A DNA stretch of 64,000 nucleotides from contig NZ_CP109460.1 of assembly GCF_036227565.1 (NCBI RefSeq), forward strand, positions 2,108,001 through 2,172,000, read 5' to 3'. The translations under genes were made by a program, and so were the position numbers. The notes under the pieces were generated by a model, which searched no databases, was not told the DNA's origin, and was given only the letters and a program-made list of their open reading frames with translations. How positions within the stretch are numbered: the first letter of the stretch is position 1; each line of letters begins with the position of its first letter. Positions 50,398-59,735 of the stretch are shown one piece after another. This stretch comes from Streptomyces sp. NBC_01454. Its GTDB lineage: Bacteria; Actinomycetota; Actinomycetes; Streptomycetales; Streptomycetaceae.

Positions 50398-51207
50398 ATG
50401 CCCGAAGGCGACACCGTCTGGCGTCTGGCCCAGCGGCTGCACGAGGCCCTGGCCGGCCACCCGCTGACCCGCTGCGACCTGCGCGTACCCCGGCTCGCCA
50501 CGGTGGATCTGACCGGCCGCCGGGTGCTGGAGGTGCTCCCGCGCGGGAAGCACCTCCTCACTCGCTTCGACGGGGGCCTCACGCTCCACTCCCATCTGCG
50601 GATGGACGGCGCATGGAAGATCTACACCCCGGCCGAGCGCTGGCGTGGCGGCCCCGCCCACCAGATCCGGGCGATCCTCGGCACCGCCGAGCACACCGCC
50701 GTCGGCTACCGTCTGCCCGTACTCGACCTGCTGCGCACCGCCGAGGAGTCACGGGTCGTCGGCCATCTGGGACCCGACCTCCTCGGCCCCGGCTGGGACC
50801 CCGCCGAGGCCCTGCGCCGACTGTCCTCCGACCCGGCACGGCCGCTCGGCGAGGCCCTGCTCGACCAGCGCAATCTCGCCGGTCTCGGCAATGTCTACAA
50901 GTGCGAGCTGTGTTTTCTGCTGCGCGTCTCCCCCTGGCTGCCGGTCGGTCGGCTGCCCCACCCCGAGCGCGTGCCCGCCCTCGCCAAGAAGCTGCTGGAA
51001 GCCAACAAGCGGCGCCCCGCCCGCACCACCACGCCCAGCGCCCGCCCCGATCGCCGGCTGTGGGTCTACGGCCGGGCCGGACGCCCCTGCCTGCGCTGCG
51101 GAACGGCGGTCCGCAGCGCCGACCAGGACCCCACTGCCGAGGACCGTGTCACCTACTGGTGCCCCGCCTGCCAGCCCGACCACCCGGGCGACCGCACCGC
51201 CGACTGA
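50398..51207 (+). CDS. DNA glycosylase/AP lyase, endonuclease VIII (Nei2) type
   Basis: Removes oxidised bases. 269 residues from the ATG at 50398, with the catalytic MPEGDTV N-terminus (P2, E3), K51 in PRGKHLL, the H2TH region (LLDQRNLAGLGNVYKCE) and a C-terminal zinc finger CLRCGT...YWCPACQ. MPEGDT rather than MPELPE marks Nei rather than Fpg. Lies 66 bp after lhr on the same strand. Confidence 0.93.
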   Translation: MPEGDTVWRLAQRLHEALAGHPLTRCDLRVPRLATVDLTGRRVLEVLPRGKHLLTRFDGGLTLHSHLRMDGAWKIYTPAERWRGGPAHQIRAILGTAEHTAVGYRLPVLDLLRTAEESRVVGHLGPDLLGPGWDPAEALRRLSSDPARPLGEALLDQRNLAGLGNVYKCELCFLLRVSPWLPVGRLPHPERVPALAKKLLEANKRRPARTTTPSARPDRRLWVYGRAGRPCLRCGTAVRSADQDPTAEDRVTYWCPACQPDHPGDRTAD

Positions 51208-51233
51208 CCCGGAACACCCCGCCACCCAGCCCG

Positions 51234-51253
51234 GCCGGCGACATCTCGCCGGC
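51234..51253. terminator. Hairpin after nei2
   Basis: Perfect 8-bp stem GCCGGCGA / TCGCCGGC with a 4-nt loop, 26 bp after the nei2 stop, in the 175-bp gap before the convergent small membrane-protein gene. Confidence 0.6.
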
Positions 51254-51382
51254 GAAGGCCACCAGGGTCACGCTCGGGCCGGGGACCGGGATGTCACCTC
51301 TGGCCCGGTCTCGGAGAGCCGGCGAACGCCGCACACACCCGCGCCGCACCCGCACCGCACCCGGCCACCATCGCCTCATCCC

Positions 51383-51745
51383 TCACGGCCCCCCGGCCCC
51401 CCCCGCCCGACCGACGGCGTCGCCATTCCTTTCGGAGCGCCGCCCGGTCCGCCCCCGACACCCCCGTAACCCCCTGACCCCCCGGGCCGCTCGCGCCAGC
51501 ACCCGGCGGCATCTGCCGGCGCCCCGGTCCGTCCACGGAACACAGTGCACCGGCAACAGGCTGAGCCCCCAGCCACCCAGGACGACGGCCCCTTCGACCA
51601 CCCCCGCCGACTGCGGCCACCACACCAGCCGGACCGCGGCCCACCACCACAGCCCCCCGACGACGGCCGCGGATATCCAGCGCCCCGGTACGGCCCACGG
51701 ATGCCGGCCGGCCCGCCCGCGGGCCGTGACGTCACGCCACCCCAT
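51383..51745 (-). CDS. Small Trp-rich membrane protein of unknown function
   Basis: 120 residues from the ATG at 51745, preceded by an excellent SD (GGAGGAGG, 5-nt spacing), which is the main reason to call it. Two hydrophobic segments (about 22-44 and 46-66) rich in Trp (GGLWWWAAVRLVWW), then a basic Arg/Gly-rich tail that may be poorly conserved. No family recognised. It lies 157 bp beyond the dps stop, same strand. The C-terminal part could be shorter or frameshifted in relatives. Confidence 0.6.
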   Translation of the reverse strand: MGWRDVTARGRAGRHPWAVPGRWISAAVVGGLWWWAAVRLVWWPQSAGVVEGAVVLGGWGLSLLPVHCVPWTDRGAGRCRRVLARAARGVRGLRGCRGRTGRRSERNGDAVGRAGGAGGP

Positions 51746-51902
51746 GGCTGCCTCCTCCGGCCGACGCTAGACGGGACCCGCCGCCCGGCGGGAGGGCGCA
51801 CCGGGGCGTTCCCGGCGCGTGGACGGTCTCGCACGCCCGTAAAGAGCCGCCGTGAGCTGGACGGACCGGGCCCGGGCGGCCCGTCGGCGGGCGCCGCGGT
51901 CG

Positions 51903-52373
51903 TCAGTGGGCTTCGGCCTGGAACATCCAGTGGTGCTTCTCCAGGTCGGCGGTCAGCCCGATGAGGATGTCCTGGCTGACCGGATCCGGGTCCGCGGTCG
52001 CCCCGATCCGCTCCCGCATCCGGCCGATGACCGCGGACAGCGCCTCCACCATCGCCCGCACCACCTCGCCGTCCTTGATCCAGCCATCCCCGATCTCACC
52101 GATGCCGCTGGTCTTGGCGACGGTGGCGGCCCGCCCGTCGGGCGGCACCCCGATCGCGGACGCCCGCTCGGCCACCGTGTCGGCGTGCGTCCGTGCGCTG
52201 GCGACCACGTCATCGAGCTGGAGGTGTACGGAGCGGAAGCGCGGACCGACGACGTTCCAGTGCACCTGCTTGGCGACGAGGGAGAGATCCACCAGGTCCA
52301 CCAGCGCTCCCTGGAGGGCATGCCCGACGATGCCGCGGCCCTCGTCGGAGAGTGTGCTCTTGACCACAGACAT
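51903..52373 (-). CDS. Dps-family ferritin-like DNA-protection protein
   Basis: 156 residues from the ATG at 52373 (SD GAGGAG at 7 nt). The intersubunit ferroxidase ligands have the exact Dps spacing: H38, H50, D54, D65, E69 (KQVHWN...RSVHLQLDD...HADTVAE). A dodecamer storing iron and protecting DNA, used in stress and nucleoid compaction. Streptomyces has several Dps paralogues, and this location fits the one near clgR. A dyad-rich AT-biased stretch and a 54-bp palindrome lie upstream. Confidence 0.93.
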   Translation of the reverse strand: MSVVKSTLSDEGRGIVGHALQGALVDLVDLSLVAKQVHWNVVGPRFRSVHLQLDDVVASARTHADTVAERASAIGVPPDGRAATVAKTSGIGEIGDGWIKDGEVVRAMVEALSAVIGRMRERIGATADPDPVSQDILIGLTADLEKHHWMFQAEAH

Positions 52374-52394
52374 CCAGATACTCCTCTTTGGGCA

Positions 52395-52426
52395 ATTCAT
52401 CCGGTTTTGTCATCGTACAAATGAAT
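52395..52426 (-). promoter_or_regulatory. Dyad-rich candidate operator/promoter of dps
   Basis: TTTGT-CATCGT-ACAAA (52406-52421), flanked by ATTCAT (52395-52400) and ATGAAT (52421-52426), in a locally AT-richer stretch 22-53 bp before the dps ATG. Symmetry and place suggest a regulator site; no known consensus is matched. Confidence 0.4.
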
Positions 52427-52429
52427 CAC

Positions 52430-52483
52430 CCGCGAGGAGCTGCCGAGGCGGTCCGGCCGGACCGCCTCGGCAGCTCCTCGCGG
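52430..52483. repeat. 54-bp perfect palindrome between clgR and dps
   Basis: Every base of 52430-52456 pairs with 52457-52483: left half begins ccgcgaggagctgccgaggc, centre gtccggccggac. Either a very stable RNA hairpin (27 bp, no real loop) ending clgR transcription ahead of dps, or a cruciform-forming or protein-binding site. It includes no T-tract on either strand. Confidence 0.95.
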
Positions 52484-52497
52484 CACCGCACACCCGC

Positions 52498-52545
52498 GCC
52501 CCGGCGGGCAGCACAAAGCCCCGGCGGGGTGCTGCCCGCCGGGGC
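52498..52545 (-). terminator. Overlapping alternative hairpins downstream of clgR
   Basis: The 11-mer gccccggcggg occurs twice (52498-52508, 52518-52528), and both copies can pair with cccgccggggc (52535-52545). The short version (52518-52545) is followed by TTT on the minus strand, like an intrinsic terminator. The long one pairs 52498-52514 with 52529-52545 over 17 bp and hides the T-run in its loop. Confidence 0.7.
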
Positions 52546-52568
52546 CTCGATGCGTACGAACAGGGGTG

Positions 52569-52952
52569 TCAGGCCGCGACGACATCCACGACGTCGGCCG
52601 GCGACTTGATGGTCACGCGGTCCTCGGGCACACCGGCCAGGGACGTGACGGACACCGAATTGAGCTTCGGCCGTACCGGTGCGGGCACCGGGTCGCTCGC
52701 GGCCGCGGACGCTGCCAGCTCGGCGAGCGCGAGCTCGTCGCTGACTTCCCGCATGAGCTCGGACATGCGCACATCCAGCGCGTCACAGATCGACGAGAGC
52801 AGCTCGGAGGACGCCTCCTTCTGCCCCCTCTCGACCTCGGACAAATAGCCGAGCGATACCCGGGCGGAGGAAGAGACCTCGCGCAGGGTTCGGCCCTGGC
52901 GCTGACGCTGTCGGCGCAGCACGTCACCCAGCAGGCGACGAAGCAGAATCAT
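52569..52952 (-). CDS. clgR: XRE-family regulator ClgR
   Basis: 127 residues from the ATG at 52952 (SD GAGGAGGGAG). Helix-turn-helix [33 protein letters not shown] is the ClgR signature, and the C-terminal VDVVAA-type end fits a Clp-degradable tail. In streptomycetes and corynebacteria ClgR activates clpP, clpC and lon protease genes and is itself degraded by Clp. Upstream of dps and downstream of cinA on the same strand; 94 bp separate it from cinA. Confidence 0.92.
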   Translation of the reverse strand: MILLRRLLGDVLRRQRQRQGRTLREVSSSARVSLGYLSEVERGQKEASSELLSSICDALDVRMSELMREVSDELALAELAASAAASDPVPAPVRPKLNSVSVTSLAGVPEDRVTIKSPADVVDVVAA

Positions 52953-53046
52953 CGCTGGCTCCCTCCTCGGACCTCGGATCCGGATCCTTCTCGCCCCACC
53001 GTACCGCCTCGGGCCGTAGGCGTGCCGGGCGCAAGTACGTGTTCAC

Positions 53047-53583
53047 TCAGGGCTGCAAACATCCATTCCCCCCGTGTTGTTCCGTATCCTGTGCCCGCGT
53101 ATTTTCTGCAAGTTCGCTCAACAACAGTGCGAGCACGGCCCCGATGGTGTCCTGTCGAATCCGGTCGCGGTCGCCCTCCAGCGTGAGCCGGCGCACCTCC
53201 CCGGCACCCTCCGGTCCCCGCACCGCCACGAAAACGGTGCCCACCGGATGTCCGTCCTGCGGATCGGGCCCGGCCACCCCCGTGGTGGCGATCCCCCAGT
53301 CGGCACCCAGCACCCGCCGCACACCGCCCGCCATCTGCCGCGCGACCTCGCCGTCCACGGCCCCGTGCGCGGCCAGCAGGGCGCCGTCCACGCCCAGCAG
53401 CTCCCGCTTGAGGTCGGTGGCGTACGCCGTGACCGAGCCCCGCAGGACCCGTGAGGCCCCGGGGACGGCGGTCAGCGCACCCGCCACCAGGCCGCCGGTC
53501 AGCGATTCGGCCACCGCCAGGCTCTGCCCCCGTGCGGCGAGCAGCTCCAGCGCCCGGGCCGCGGCAGAACCCGGCCCGTTCAC
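53047..53583 (-). CDS. CinA C-terminal-domain protein, nicotinamide-nucleotide amidase type
   Basis: 178 residues from the GTG at 53583, which overlaps the pgsA stop. Only the PncC-like domain is present: SLAVAESLTGGLVAGAL, RGSVTAYATDLKRELLGV, GIATTGVAGPDPQDG and GTVFVAVRG. It deamidates NMN in NAD recycling; the N-terminal COG1058 half of full CinA is absent, as is usual in streptomycetes. Part of the rimO-pgsA-cinA operon. Confidence 0.93.
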   Translation of the reverse strand: MNGPGSAAARALELLAARGQSLAVAESLTGGLVAGALTAVPGASRVLRGSVTAYATDLKRELLGVDGALLAAHGAVDGEVARQMAGGVRRVLGADWGIATTGVAGPDPQDGHPVGTVFVAVRGPEGAGEVRRLTLEGDRDRIRQDTIGAVLALLLSELAENTRAQDTEQHGGNGCLQP

Positions 53584-54248
53584 CGGGCTGTGTCCCTCTC
53601 GGCCTTCTCGGCCTTCTCAGCCCGCTCGGCCCGCCCGCGGGCCAGTCCGGCCCGGCGCAGCACCACGGCCTGCCGGACGTAGTCGAGCCCGGTGGCGACG
53701 GTCAGCAGCACGGCCACCGCCATCACCCACCAGCGGAAGGTCGCCAGCGGACCGGTCAGCACCAGGACGTACATCCCGACCGCGGTGCCCTGTGCCAATG
53801 TCTTGATTTTGCCGCCACGGCTGGCCGGAATGACCCCGTGCTTGATCACCCAGAACCGCATCAGCGTGATCCCGAGCTCCCGGAAGAGGATCACCCCGGT
53901 CACCCACCAGGGCAGATCACCCAGCACCGACAGACAGATGAGTGCGGCACCCATGATCGCCTTGTCCGCGATCGGGTCGGCGATCTTGCCGAAGTCGGTG
54001 ACCAGGTTGTACGTGCGGGCCAGGTGCCCGTCGAAGATGTCGGTGATCATGGCGACGGCGAAGGCGGCCCAGGCGAAGACGCGCCAGACGGGATCGGTGC
54101 CGTTGTCGTGCATCAGCAGCACCACGAAGGCCGGGACCAGCACCAGCCGCAGCATCGTCAGGACATTGGCGATGTTCCACAGCCCGGCCTGCCGGACGGC
54201 CGGCGCCGGGCGCGGGCCACCCGCTGCGGAAGCCGGGATTCCGCTCAT
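53580..54248 (-). CDS. pgsA: CDP-diacylglycerol-glycerol-3-phosphate phosphatidyltransferase
   Basis: 222 residues from the ATG at 54248 (GAGGAGG at 8 nt), overlapping the rimO stop by 4 nt. An integral membrane enzyme of phosphatidylglycerol synthesis with the CDP-alcohol motif [23 protein letters not shown]. The tail is basic/acidic ([14 protein letters not shown]). Substrate specificity (glycerol-phosphate versus a related alcohol) is inferred from context with rimO and cinA. Confidence 0.93.
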   Translation of the reverse strand: MSGIPASAAGGPRPAPAVRQAGLWNIANVLTMLRLVLVPAFVVLLMHDNGTDPVWRVFAWAAFAVAMITDIFDGHLARTYNLVTDFGKIADPIADKAIMGAALICLSVLGDLPWWVTGVILFRELGITLMRFWVIKHGVIPASRGGKIKTLAQGTAVGMYVLVLTGPLATFRWWVMAVAVLLTVATGLDYVRQAVVLRRAGLARGRAERAEKAEKAERDTAR

Positions 54249-55729
54249 CTGGCCGCCTCCTCGGTACATCCCGTGCCCTCCACCGACAGCACCTCCGCGA
54301 CGAGATCGACGCCCTCGCTCGCCACCACCTTTGCTTCGACCATACGACCGGGCGCCAGCTCCCGGTCGGTCGACAGCAGGGTGACGCCGTCGGTCTCCGG
54401 CGCCTGGTGCGCGGCCCGACCGACGAGACCGTCCTCGTCGTCGTTCCGGTCGACCAGTACCCGCACCGTCTCGCCGATCCGCTCCTCGGCACGCTGTGCG
54501 GTCAGCTCCTCGGCCAGCCGCGACACCCGCGCCAGCCGCTCGGCGACCACGTCCGGGTCGACCTTGTCCTCGTACGAGGCGGCCTCGGTGCCGTCCTCGT
54601 CGGAGTAGCCGAAGACGCCGATGGCATCGAGCCGGGCCTCGGTGAGGAAGCGCTCCAGCTCCACGAGGTCGCTCTCGCTCTCCCCGGGGAAGCCGACGAT
54701 GAAGTTGGAGCGGGCACCGGCCTGCGGCGCCTTGCTGCGGATCGTCTCGAGCAGTTCCAGGAAGCTGTCCGTGCCGCCGAAGCGGCGCATCGCGCGCAGC
54801 ACACCGGGCGCCGAGTGCTGGAAGGACAGGTCGAAGTAGGGGGCCACCTTGTCGGTACCGGTCAGGACGTCGATCAGGCCGGGGCGCATCTCGGCCGGCT
54901 GGAGGTAGCTGACCCGGATCCGCTCGATGCCGTCGACGGCCGCCAGCTCGGGCAGCAGGGTCTCCAGCAGCCGGATGTCGCCGAGGTCCTTGCCGTAGGA
55001 GGTGTTGTTCTCGGAGACCAGCATGACCTCCTTCACGTCCTGCTCGGCCAGCCAGCGCGTCTCCCCGAGCACATCGGAGGGCCGGCGGGAGATGAACGAG
55101 CCGCGGAAGGACGGGATGGCGCAGAACGAGCAGCGCCGGTCGCAGCCGGAGGCCAGCTTCACCGAGGCCACGGGGTTGCTGCCGAGCCGGCGGCGCAGCG
55201 GTGCGCGCGGCCCGGAGGCCGGTGCGACGCCCTCCGGCAGGTCCTCGGGCGGCGTGTCCTGGGCGTGGCCGGGCAGGGCTACCCCGGCTGAGTCCTGGCG
55301 CTCGGCCGGGCTGATCGGCAGCAGCTTGCGGCGGTCGCGCGGGGTGTGCGAGGCGTGGATGCCGCCGCTCAGGATGGTCTGCAGGCGGCCGGAGATGTCG
55401 GTGTAGTCGTCGAAGCCGAGCACACCGTCGGCCTCGGGCAGCGCCTCGGCGAGCTCCTTGCCGTAGCGCTCGGCCATGCAGCCGACGGCCACGACGGCCT
55501 GGGTTCTGCCCTGATCCTTCAGATCGTTGGCTTCCAGCAGGGCATCGACGGAGTCCTTCTTGGCGGCCTCGACGAACCCGCAGGTGTTGACGACGGCGAC
55601 ATCGGCATCGGCGGCTTCCTCGACGAGCTCCCAGCCGTCCGCTGCCAGGCGGCCTGCGAGCTCCTCCGAGTCCACCTCGTTACGGGCGCAGCCAAGGGTG
55701 ACAAGGGCGACGGTACGGCGTTCGGGCAT
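54245..55729 (-). CDS. rimO: Ribosomal protein S12 methylthiotransferase
   Basis: Radical-SAM enzyme modifying Asp of S12. 494 residues: N-terminal cluster cysteines C14, C50, C84; radical SAM C196-x3-C200-x2-C203 ([12 protein letters not shown]); TRAM domain at the C-terminus. Between the two there is a long Pro-rich insertion (about 125-185) usual for actinobacterial RimO. ATG at 55729. First gene of the rimO-pgsA-cinA overlap operon. Confidence 0.95.
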   Translation of the reverse strand: MPERRTVALVTLGCARNEVDSEELAGRLAADGWELVEEAADADVAVVNTCGFVEAAKKDSVDALLEANDLKDQGRTQAVVAVGCMAERYGKELAEALPEADGVLGFDDYTDISGRLQTILSGGIHASHTPRDRRKLLPISPAERQDSAGVALPGHAQDTPPEDLPEGVAPASGPRAPLRRRLGSNPVASVKLASGCDRRCSFCAIPSFRGSFISRRPSDVLGETRWLAEQDVKEVMLVSENNTSYGKDLGDIRLLETLLPELAAVDGIERIRVSYLQPAEMRPGLIDVLTGTDKVAPYFDLSFQHSAPGVLRAMRRFGGTDSFLELLETIRSKAPQAGARSNFIVGFPGESESDLVELERFLTEARLDAIGVFGYSDEDGTEAASYEDKVDPDVVAERLARVSRLAEELTAQRAEERIGETVRVLVDRNDDEDGLVGRAAHQAPETDGVTLLSTDRELAPGRMVEAKVVASEGVDLVAEVLSVEGTGCTEEAAR

Positions 55730-55832
55730 GGGGCTCAGCCTACTTCGTCCCGGGTGCCCCCTCGGCGCGCAGGTCTCCGCCGCCGCTCCCGGGGGCCCGG
55801 GACCGGCGGCGAACGCCTCCGGGGACGGGCGC

Positions 55833-56642
55833 TCAGCCCGCCTGGGGGTCCCCCGGCGTGTAGCTCAGCCGCTCCACGGTGCCCTTGTGGCCGATCTCCT
55901 TGACCTCCTTGCCGTTGACGTACAGCTGTACGGCTCCGGCGTTGCCGAGGACCAGGTCGATCCGTTCCTTGTCGGTGATGGTCTTGGACTCGCCCTTCTT
56001 GAGCAGGCCGTCCTCGAGGAGCTTGCCGTTGGCGTCCTTGGCGGAGATCCAGCTCTGACCGTCGCGGGCGGTGACCTTGATCGTGACCTTGTCCTTCGGC
56101 AGTCCGGCGACGGCGCTGTCGGAGGGCTCGGGGTCGGGCTTGATCGGCGGCTTGATCGTCGACGGATGGCGGGTGGATGCGGGCGCCTGCTTGGCGTTGT
56201 CACGGGCCGCGATCGAGCCGCCGTTGCTCTTGTCACCGCCCGTGAAGAGCGTGAAGCCCGCGAATCCGACCACGGCGACGATCGCCGCAACCATCGCCGC
56301 GGTCCAGTTGGGACGGCGCGGCTCGGAACGGATCCGCTCGGCTTCGTAGAGCGGCGCGGCAGGGGTCGGCGCGGGCCGGCCGCCGTGCTCGGCGTCGAAA
56401 TGGTCGATCAGCGGGCGGGCGTCGAGGGACACGGCGCGGGCGAGCGCCCGGATGTGCCCCCGGGCGTAGACGTCGCCACCACAGCGGGAGAAGTCGTCCT
56501 GCTCGATGGCCTGCACGAGGGGGATGCGCACCCGTGTCGTCGCACTGACCTCTTCGACGGTCAGTCCCGCTCCGATACGGGCCTTCTGGAGGGCAGCACC
56601 GACGGAAGGCCGGTCTGCTTCGGGGGAGTTGCCGATGGACAC
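55833..56642 (-). CDS. RodZ-like helix-turn-helix membrane protein
   Basis: 269 residues from the GTG at 56642 (AAAGG 8 nt upstream). N-terminal XRE-type helix-turn-helix ([37 protein letters not shown]), one membrane helix (about 113-133), a Pro/Ser linker, and a C-terminal DUF4115 beta domain ([18 protein letters not shown]...AVQLYVNG). Rod-shape or cell-wall scaffold by analogy with RodZ; in hyphal streptomycetes the role is uncertain. Between ftsK and rimO. Confidence 0.9.
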   Translation of the reverse strand: MSIGNSPEADRPSVGAALQKARIGAGLTVEEVSATTRVRIPLVQAIEQDDFSRCGGDVYARGHIRALARAVSLDARPLIDHFDAEHGGRPAPTPAAPLYEAERIRSEPRRPNWTAAMVAAIVAVVGFAGFTLFTGGDKSNGGSIAARDNAKQAPASTRHPSTIKPPIKPDPEPSDSAVAGLPKDKVTIKVTARDGQSWISAKDANGKLLEDGLLKKGESKTITDKERIDLVLGNAGAVQLYVNGKEVKEIGHKGTVERLSYTPGDPQAG

Positions 56643-56865
56643 GGGGGCGCCTTTCGAGCGTGAGCCACCTGCTGGAAGTTCAGTCTAGGGGTGGAGCGAA
56701 AGGGTGGGGCAAGCGGGAGAGCGGAGTTTGTACGCCATCGGAACGCCATCGGCGGTGCCGTCGGGTTCGGTGGTGAAGCATCGTTCCCTCATCTCCCTCA
56801 ACTTGACGTCTTGGCAGGAGAAACGGTTGCCTGCTGCTCCCGTGCGCGCGGCCCGGAAATTTGTG

Positions 56866-59643
56866 CTACCCGGTAGCCTCCCCACGGATCACCGCCAGCA
56901 CTCCGTCCAATTCGTCCGGCTTGACCAGGACGTCGCGCGCCTTGGACCCCTCGCTGGGCCCGACGATGTTCCGTGACTCCATCAGGTCCATCAGCCGCCC
57001 GGCCTTGGCGAACCCCACCCGCAGCTTGCGCTGGAGCATCGACGTCGACCCGAATTGGGTGGAAACCACCAGCTCAGCGGCCTGGCACAGCAGATCCAGG
57101 TCGTCGCCGATGTCCTCGTCGATCTCCTTCTTCTTCGCCGTGCCGACGGTGACGTCATCCCGGAAGACGGGCGCCATCTGGTCCTTGCAGTGCTGGACGA
57201 CGGCCGCGACCTCTTCCTCGGTCACGAACGCGCCCTGCATACGGACCGGCTTGTTGGCCCCCATCGGCAGGAACAGCCCGTCGCCCTTGCCGATCAGCTT
57301 CTCGGCGCCCGGCTGGTCGAGGATGACCCGGCTGTCGGCGAGCGAGGAGGTGGCGAAGGCGAGCCGGGAGGGCACATTGGCCTTGATCAGGCCCGTGACG
57401 ACATCGACGGACGGGCGCTGGGTGGCGAGCACCAGGTGGATGCCCGCCGCGCGGGCGAGCTGGGTGATGCGGACGATGGAGTCCTCCACATCGCGCGGGG
57501 CGACCATCATCAGGTCCGCCAGCTCGTCCACGATGACCAGCAGATACGGGTACGGCGCCAGCTCGCGCTCACTGCCCTCGGGAGAGCTGACCTTGCCGCG
57601 GCGCACCGCCTCGTTGAAGTCGTCGATGTGCCGGAAACCGTAGGCCGCGAGATCGTCGTAGCGCAGGTCCATCTCGCGGACCACCCACTGCAGCGCCTCG
57701 GCGGCACGCTTGGGGTTGGTGATGATCGGCGTGATCAGGTGCGGGATGCCCTCATAGGCGGTCAGCTCGACGCGCTTGGGGTCGACCAGCACCATCCGGA
57801 CGTCCTCCGGGGTGGCCCGCACCATCACCGAGGTGATCAGACAGTTGATGCAGGAGGACTTGCCGGAACCGGTGGCGCCGGCCACCAGGACGTGCGGCAT
57901 CTTCGTCATGTTGGCCATGACGTAGCCGCCCTCGACGTCCTTGCCGAGCGCCACCAGCATCGGATGCTCGTCACCCGCGGCGTCGGCCAGCCGCAGCACA
58001 TCACCGAGGTTGACCATCTCGCGGTCGGTGTTGGGGATCTCGATGCCGACCGCGGACTTGCCGGGGATGGGGCTGATGATGCGGACGTCGGGGCTGGCCA
58101 CGGCGTAGGCGATGTTCTTGGCCAGCGCGGTGATCTTCTCGACCTTGACGGCCGGGCCCAGCTCGACCTCGTAGCGGGTGACCGTCGGGCCCCGGGTGAA
58201 GCCGGTGACCGCGGCATCGACCTTGAACTCCTGGAAGACGGTGGTCAGCGAGGTCACTATGGCGTCGTTCGCGGCGCTGCGGGTCTTGCCGGGGCCGCCT
58301 CGCGCGAGCAGGTCCAGCGAGGGCAGCGAGTAGGTGATGTCACCGGCGAGCTGCAGCTGCTCGGCGCGCGGCGGCAGCTCGCCGGACGGCTCGGGCGGGG
58401 CCTTGGTGAAGTCCGGGACCGCGGGGGTGTGCTCGCTCGCGGCGGCCTTCCGGTCGGCGCCGCGGGCCGGCGGCACCGTGCCGCTCTCCCCCGTGGTGTC
58501 CTCGCCGTCCCGGCCGCGGATCTCGCCGGAGACGCTGCTGCTGAGGCCGGCGACGAGCGGGGAGGGCTGGACGCCGTGCAGCACCGCGCCGTCCAGCGCG
58601 GCGGCGGCCGCGGCGGCGACATCCACCGCGTCCATCGGCCGGTCGGCGGCGGGCTGTGCGGAGGCCCGGCGCGGACGGCGCCGCTTGGCCAGGGCCGCTT
58701 CCTCTCTCGCGTCGGGGTCGGCGGCGGCCGCCGCGGCGGCGCTGCGGCGCGGCCCGCGCGCGGGCTGCTCCCGCCACTCGTCGGCGTAGTCCTCGTACTC
58801 CGCGGCCCCGTAGCCGTCCGCCCCGGCGTCCGCCGGGTGCACCACGCCCAGCCTGACGCCGAGCGCGCGCAGCCGCTGCGGGATGGCGTTCACCGGCGTC
58901 GCGGTGACCACCAGCAGGCCGAACAGGGTCAGCAGCGCCAGCAGCGCCACGGCCAGGGTCTGTCCGACGGTGAAGATCAGCGGCTTGGACGCCACCCACC
59001 CCAGATAACCGCCGGCGTCCTGTATGGCGGCCAGTCCGTCGTCCCGCCCCGGCGACCCGCAGGCCATCGCGACCTGCCCCAGGACGCCGACGACCAACGC
59101 GGACAGCCCGATGACGATCCGGCCGTTGGCTTCCGGCCGCTCGGGGTAGCGGATGAGACGGATGGCGATGCCGCCCAGCAGTATCGGCACGACCAGGTCG
59201 AGCCGGCCGAACGCGCCGGTCACCAGCAGTTCGACGAGGTCGCCGACCGGACCGCTGAGGTTGGACCAGGTACCGGCCGCGATGACCAGCGACAGACCGA
59301 GCAGCAGCAGCGCCAGACCGTCCTTGCGGTGCGCCGGGTCGAGGTTCTTCGCGCCACGGCCCATCCCGCGGAACACCGCCCCGATGGCGTGCGCGAGGCC
59401 CAGCCAGCAGGCGCGGGCCAGGCGGTAGACACCGCCGGTGGGCGACGGCACCGGTCTGGGGGCAGCCTTCTTGGCGGGCGCCCTCTTGGCCGGTGCCTTC
59501 TTCGTGGCGGTCTTCTTCGCCGGCGGCTTCGCGGGCGCCTTCTTCGCGGCGGTCTTCTTGGCGGCGCCCGCGGTTCGTCCGGCGCGCTGCTTCGAGGGTC
59601 CCGCCGAGCTCTGGGTTCCCTTGCCGGACGTACGTGAGGCCAT
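56866..59643 (-). CDS. ftsK: DNA translocase FtsK/SpoIIIE
   Basis: 925 residues from the ATG at 59643; an in-frame ATG 30 bp upstream is possible, and neither has a clear SD. The N-terminus is Lys/Ala/Pro-rich (KKTAAKKAPAK-type repeats, 15-60), then about four membrane helices, an acidic/Ala-rich linker, the motor with Walker A GATGSGKSS and DELADLMM, and the gamma winged helix (STSMLQRKLRVGFAKAGRLMD) that reads polar sequences. Clears DNA from closing septa, mainly in sporulating hyphae. Confidence 0.96.
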   Translation of the reverse strand: MASRTSGKGTQSSAGPSKQRAGRTAGAAKKTAAKKAPAKPPAKKTATKKAPAKRAPAKKAAPRPVPSPTGGVYRLARACWLGLAHAIGAVFRGMGRGAKNLDPAHRKDGLALLLLGLSLVIAAGTWSNLSGPVGDLVELLVTGAFGRLDLVVPILLGGIAIRLIRYPERPEANGRIVIGLSALVVGVLGQVAMACGSPGRDDGLAAIQDAGGYLGWVASKPLIFTVGQTLAVALLALLTLFGLLVVTATPVNAIPQRLRALGVRLGVVHPADAGADGYGAAEYEDYADEWREQPARGPRRSAAAAAAADPDAREEAALAKRRRPRRASAQPAADRPMDAVDVAAAAAAALDGAVLHGVQPSPLVAGLSSSVSGEIRGRDGEDTTGESGTVPPARGADRKAAASEHTPAVPDFTKAPPEPSGELPPRAEQLQLAGDITYSLPSLDLLARGGPGKTRSAANDAIVTSLTTVFQEFKVDAAVTGFTRGPTVTRYEVELGPAVKVEKITALAKNIAYAVASPDVRIISPIPGKSAVGIEIPNTDREMVNLGDVLRLADAAGDEHPMLVALGKDVEGGYVMANMTKMPHVLVAGATGSGKSSCINCLITSVMVRATPEDVRMVLVDPKRVELTAYEGIPHLITPIITNPKRAAEALQWVVREMDLRYDDLAAYGFRHIDDFNEAVRRGKVSSPEGSERELAPYPYLLVIVDELADLMMVAPRDVEDSIVRITQLARAAGIHLVLATQRPSVDVVTGLIKANVPSRLAFATSSLADSRVILDQPGAEKLIGKGDGLFLPMGANKPVRMQGAFVTEEEVAAVVQHCKDQMAPVFRDDVTVGTAKKKEIDEDIGDDLDLLCQAAELVVSTQFGSTSMLQRKLRVGFAKAGRLMDLMESRNIVGPSEGSKARDVLVKPDELDGVLAVIRGEATG

Positions 59644-59735
59644 GGCGACGAGATTACAGGCGAACGCGGACATGATACGAGCGCACGGCGCTTCACCCGA
59701 ACGTGTCGCGCGCCCGTCTCATGAAGGAGCGTCAG

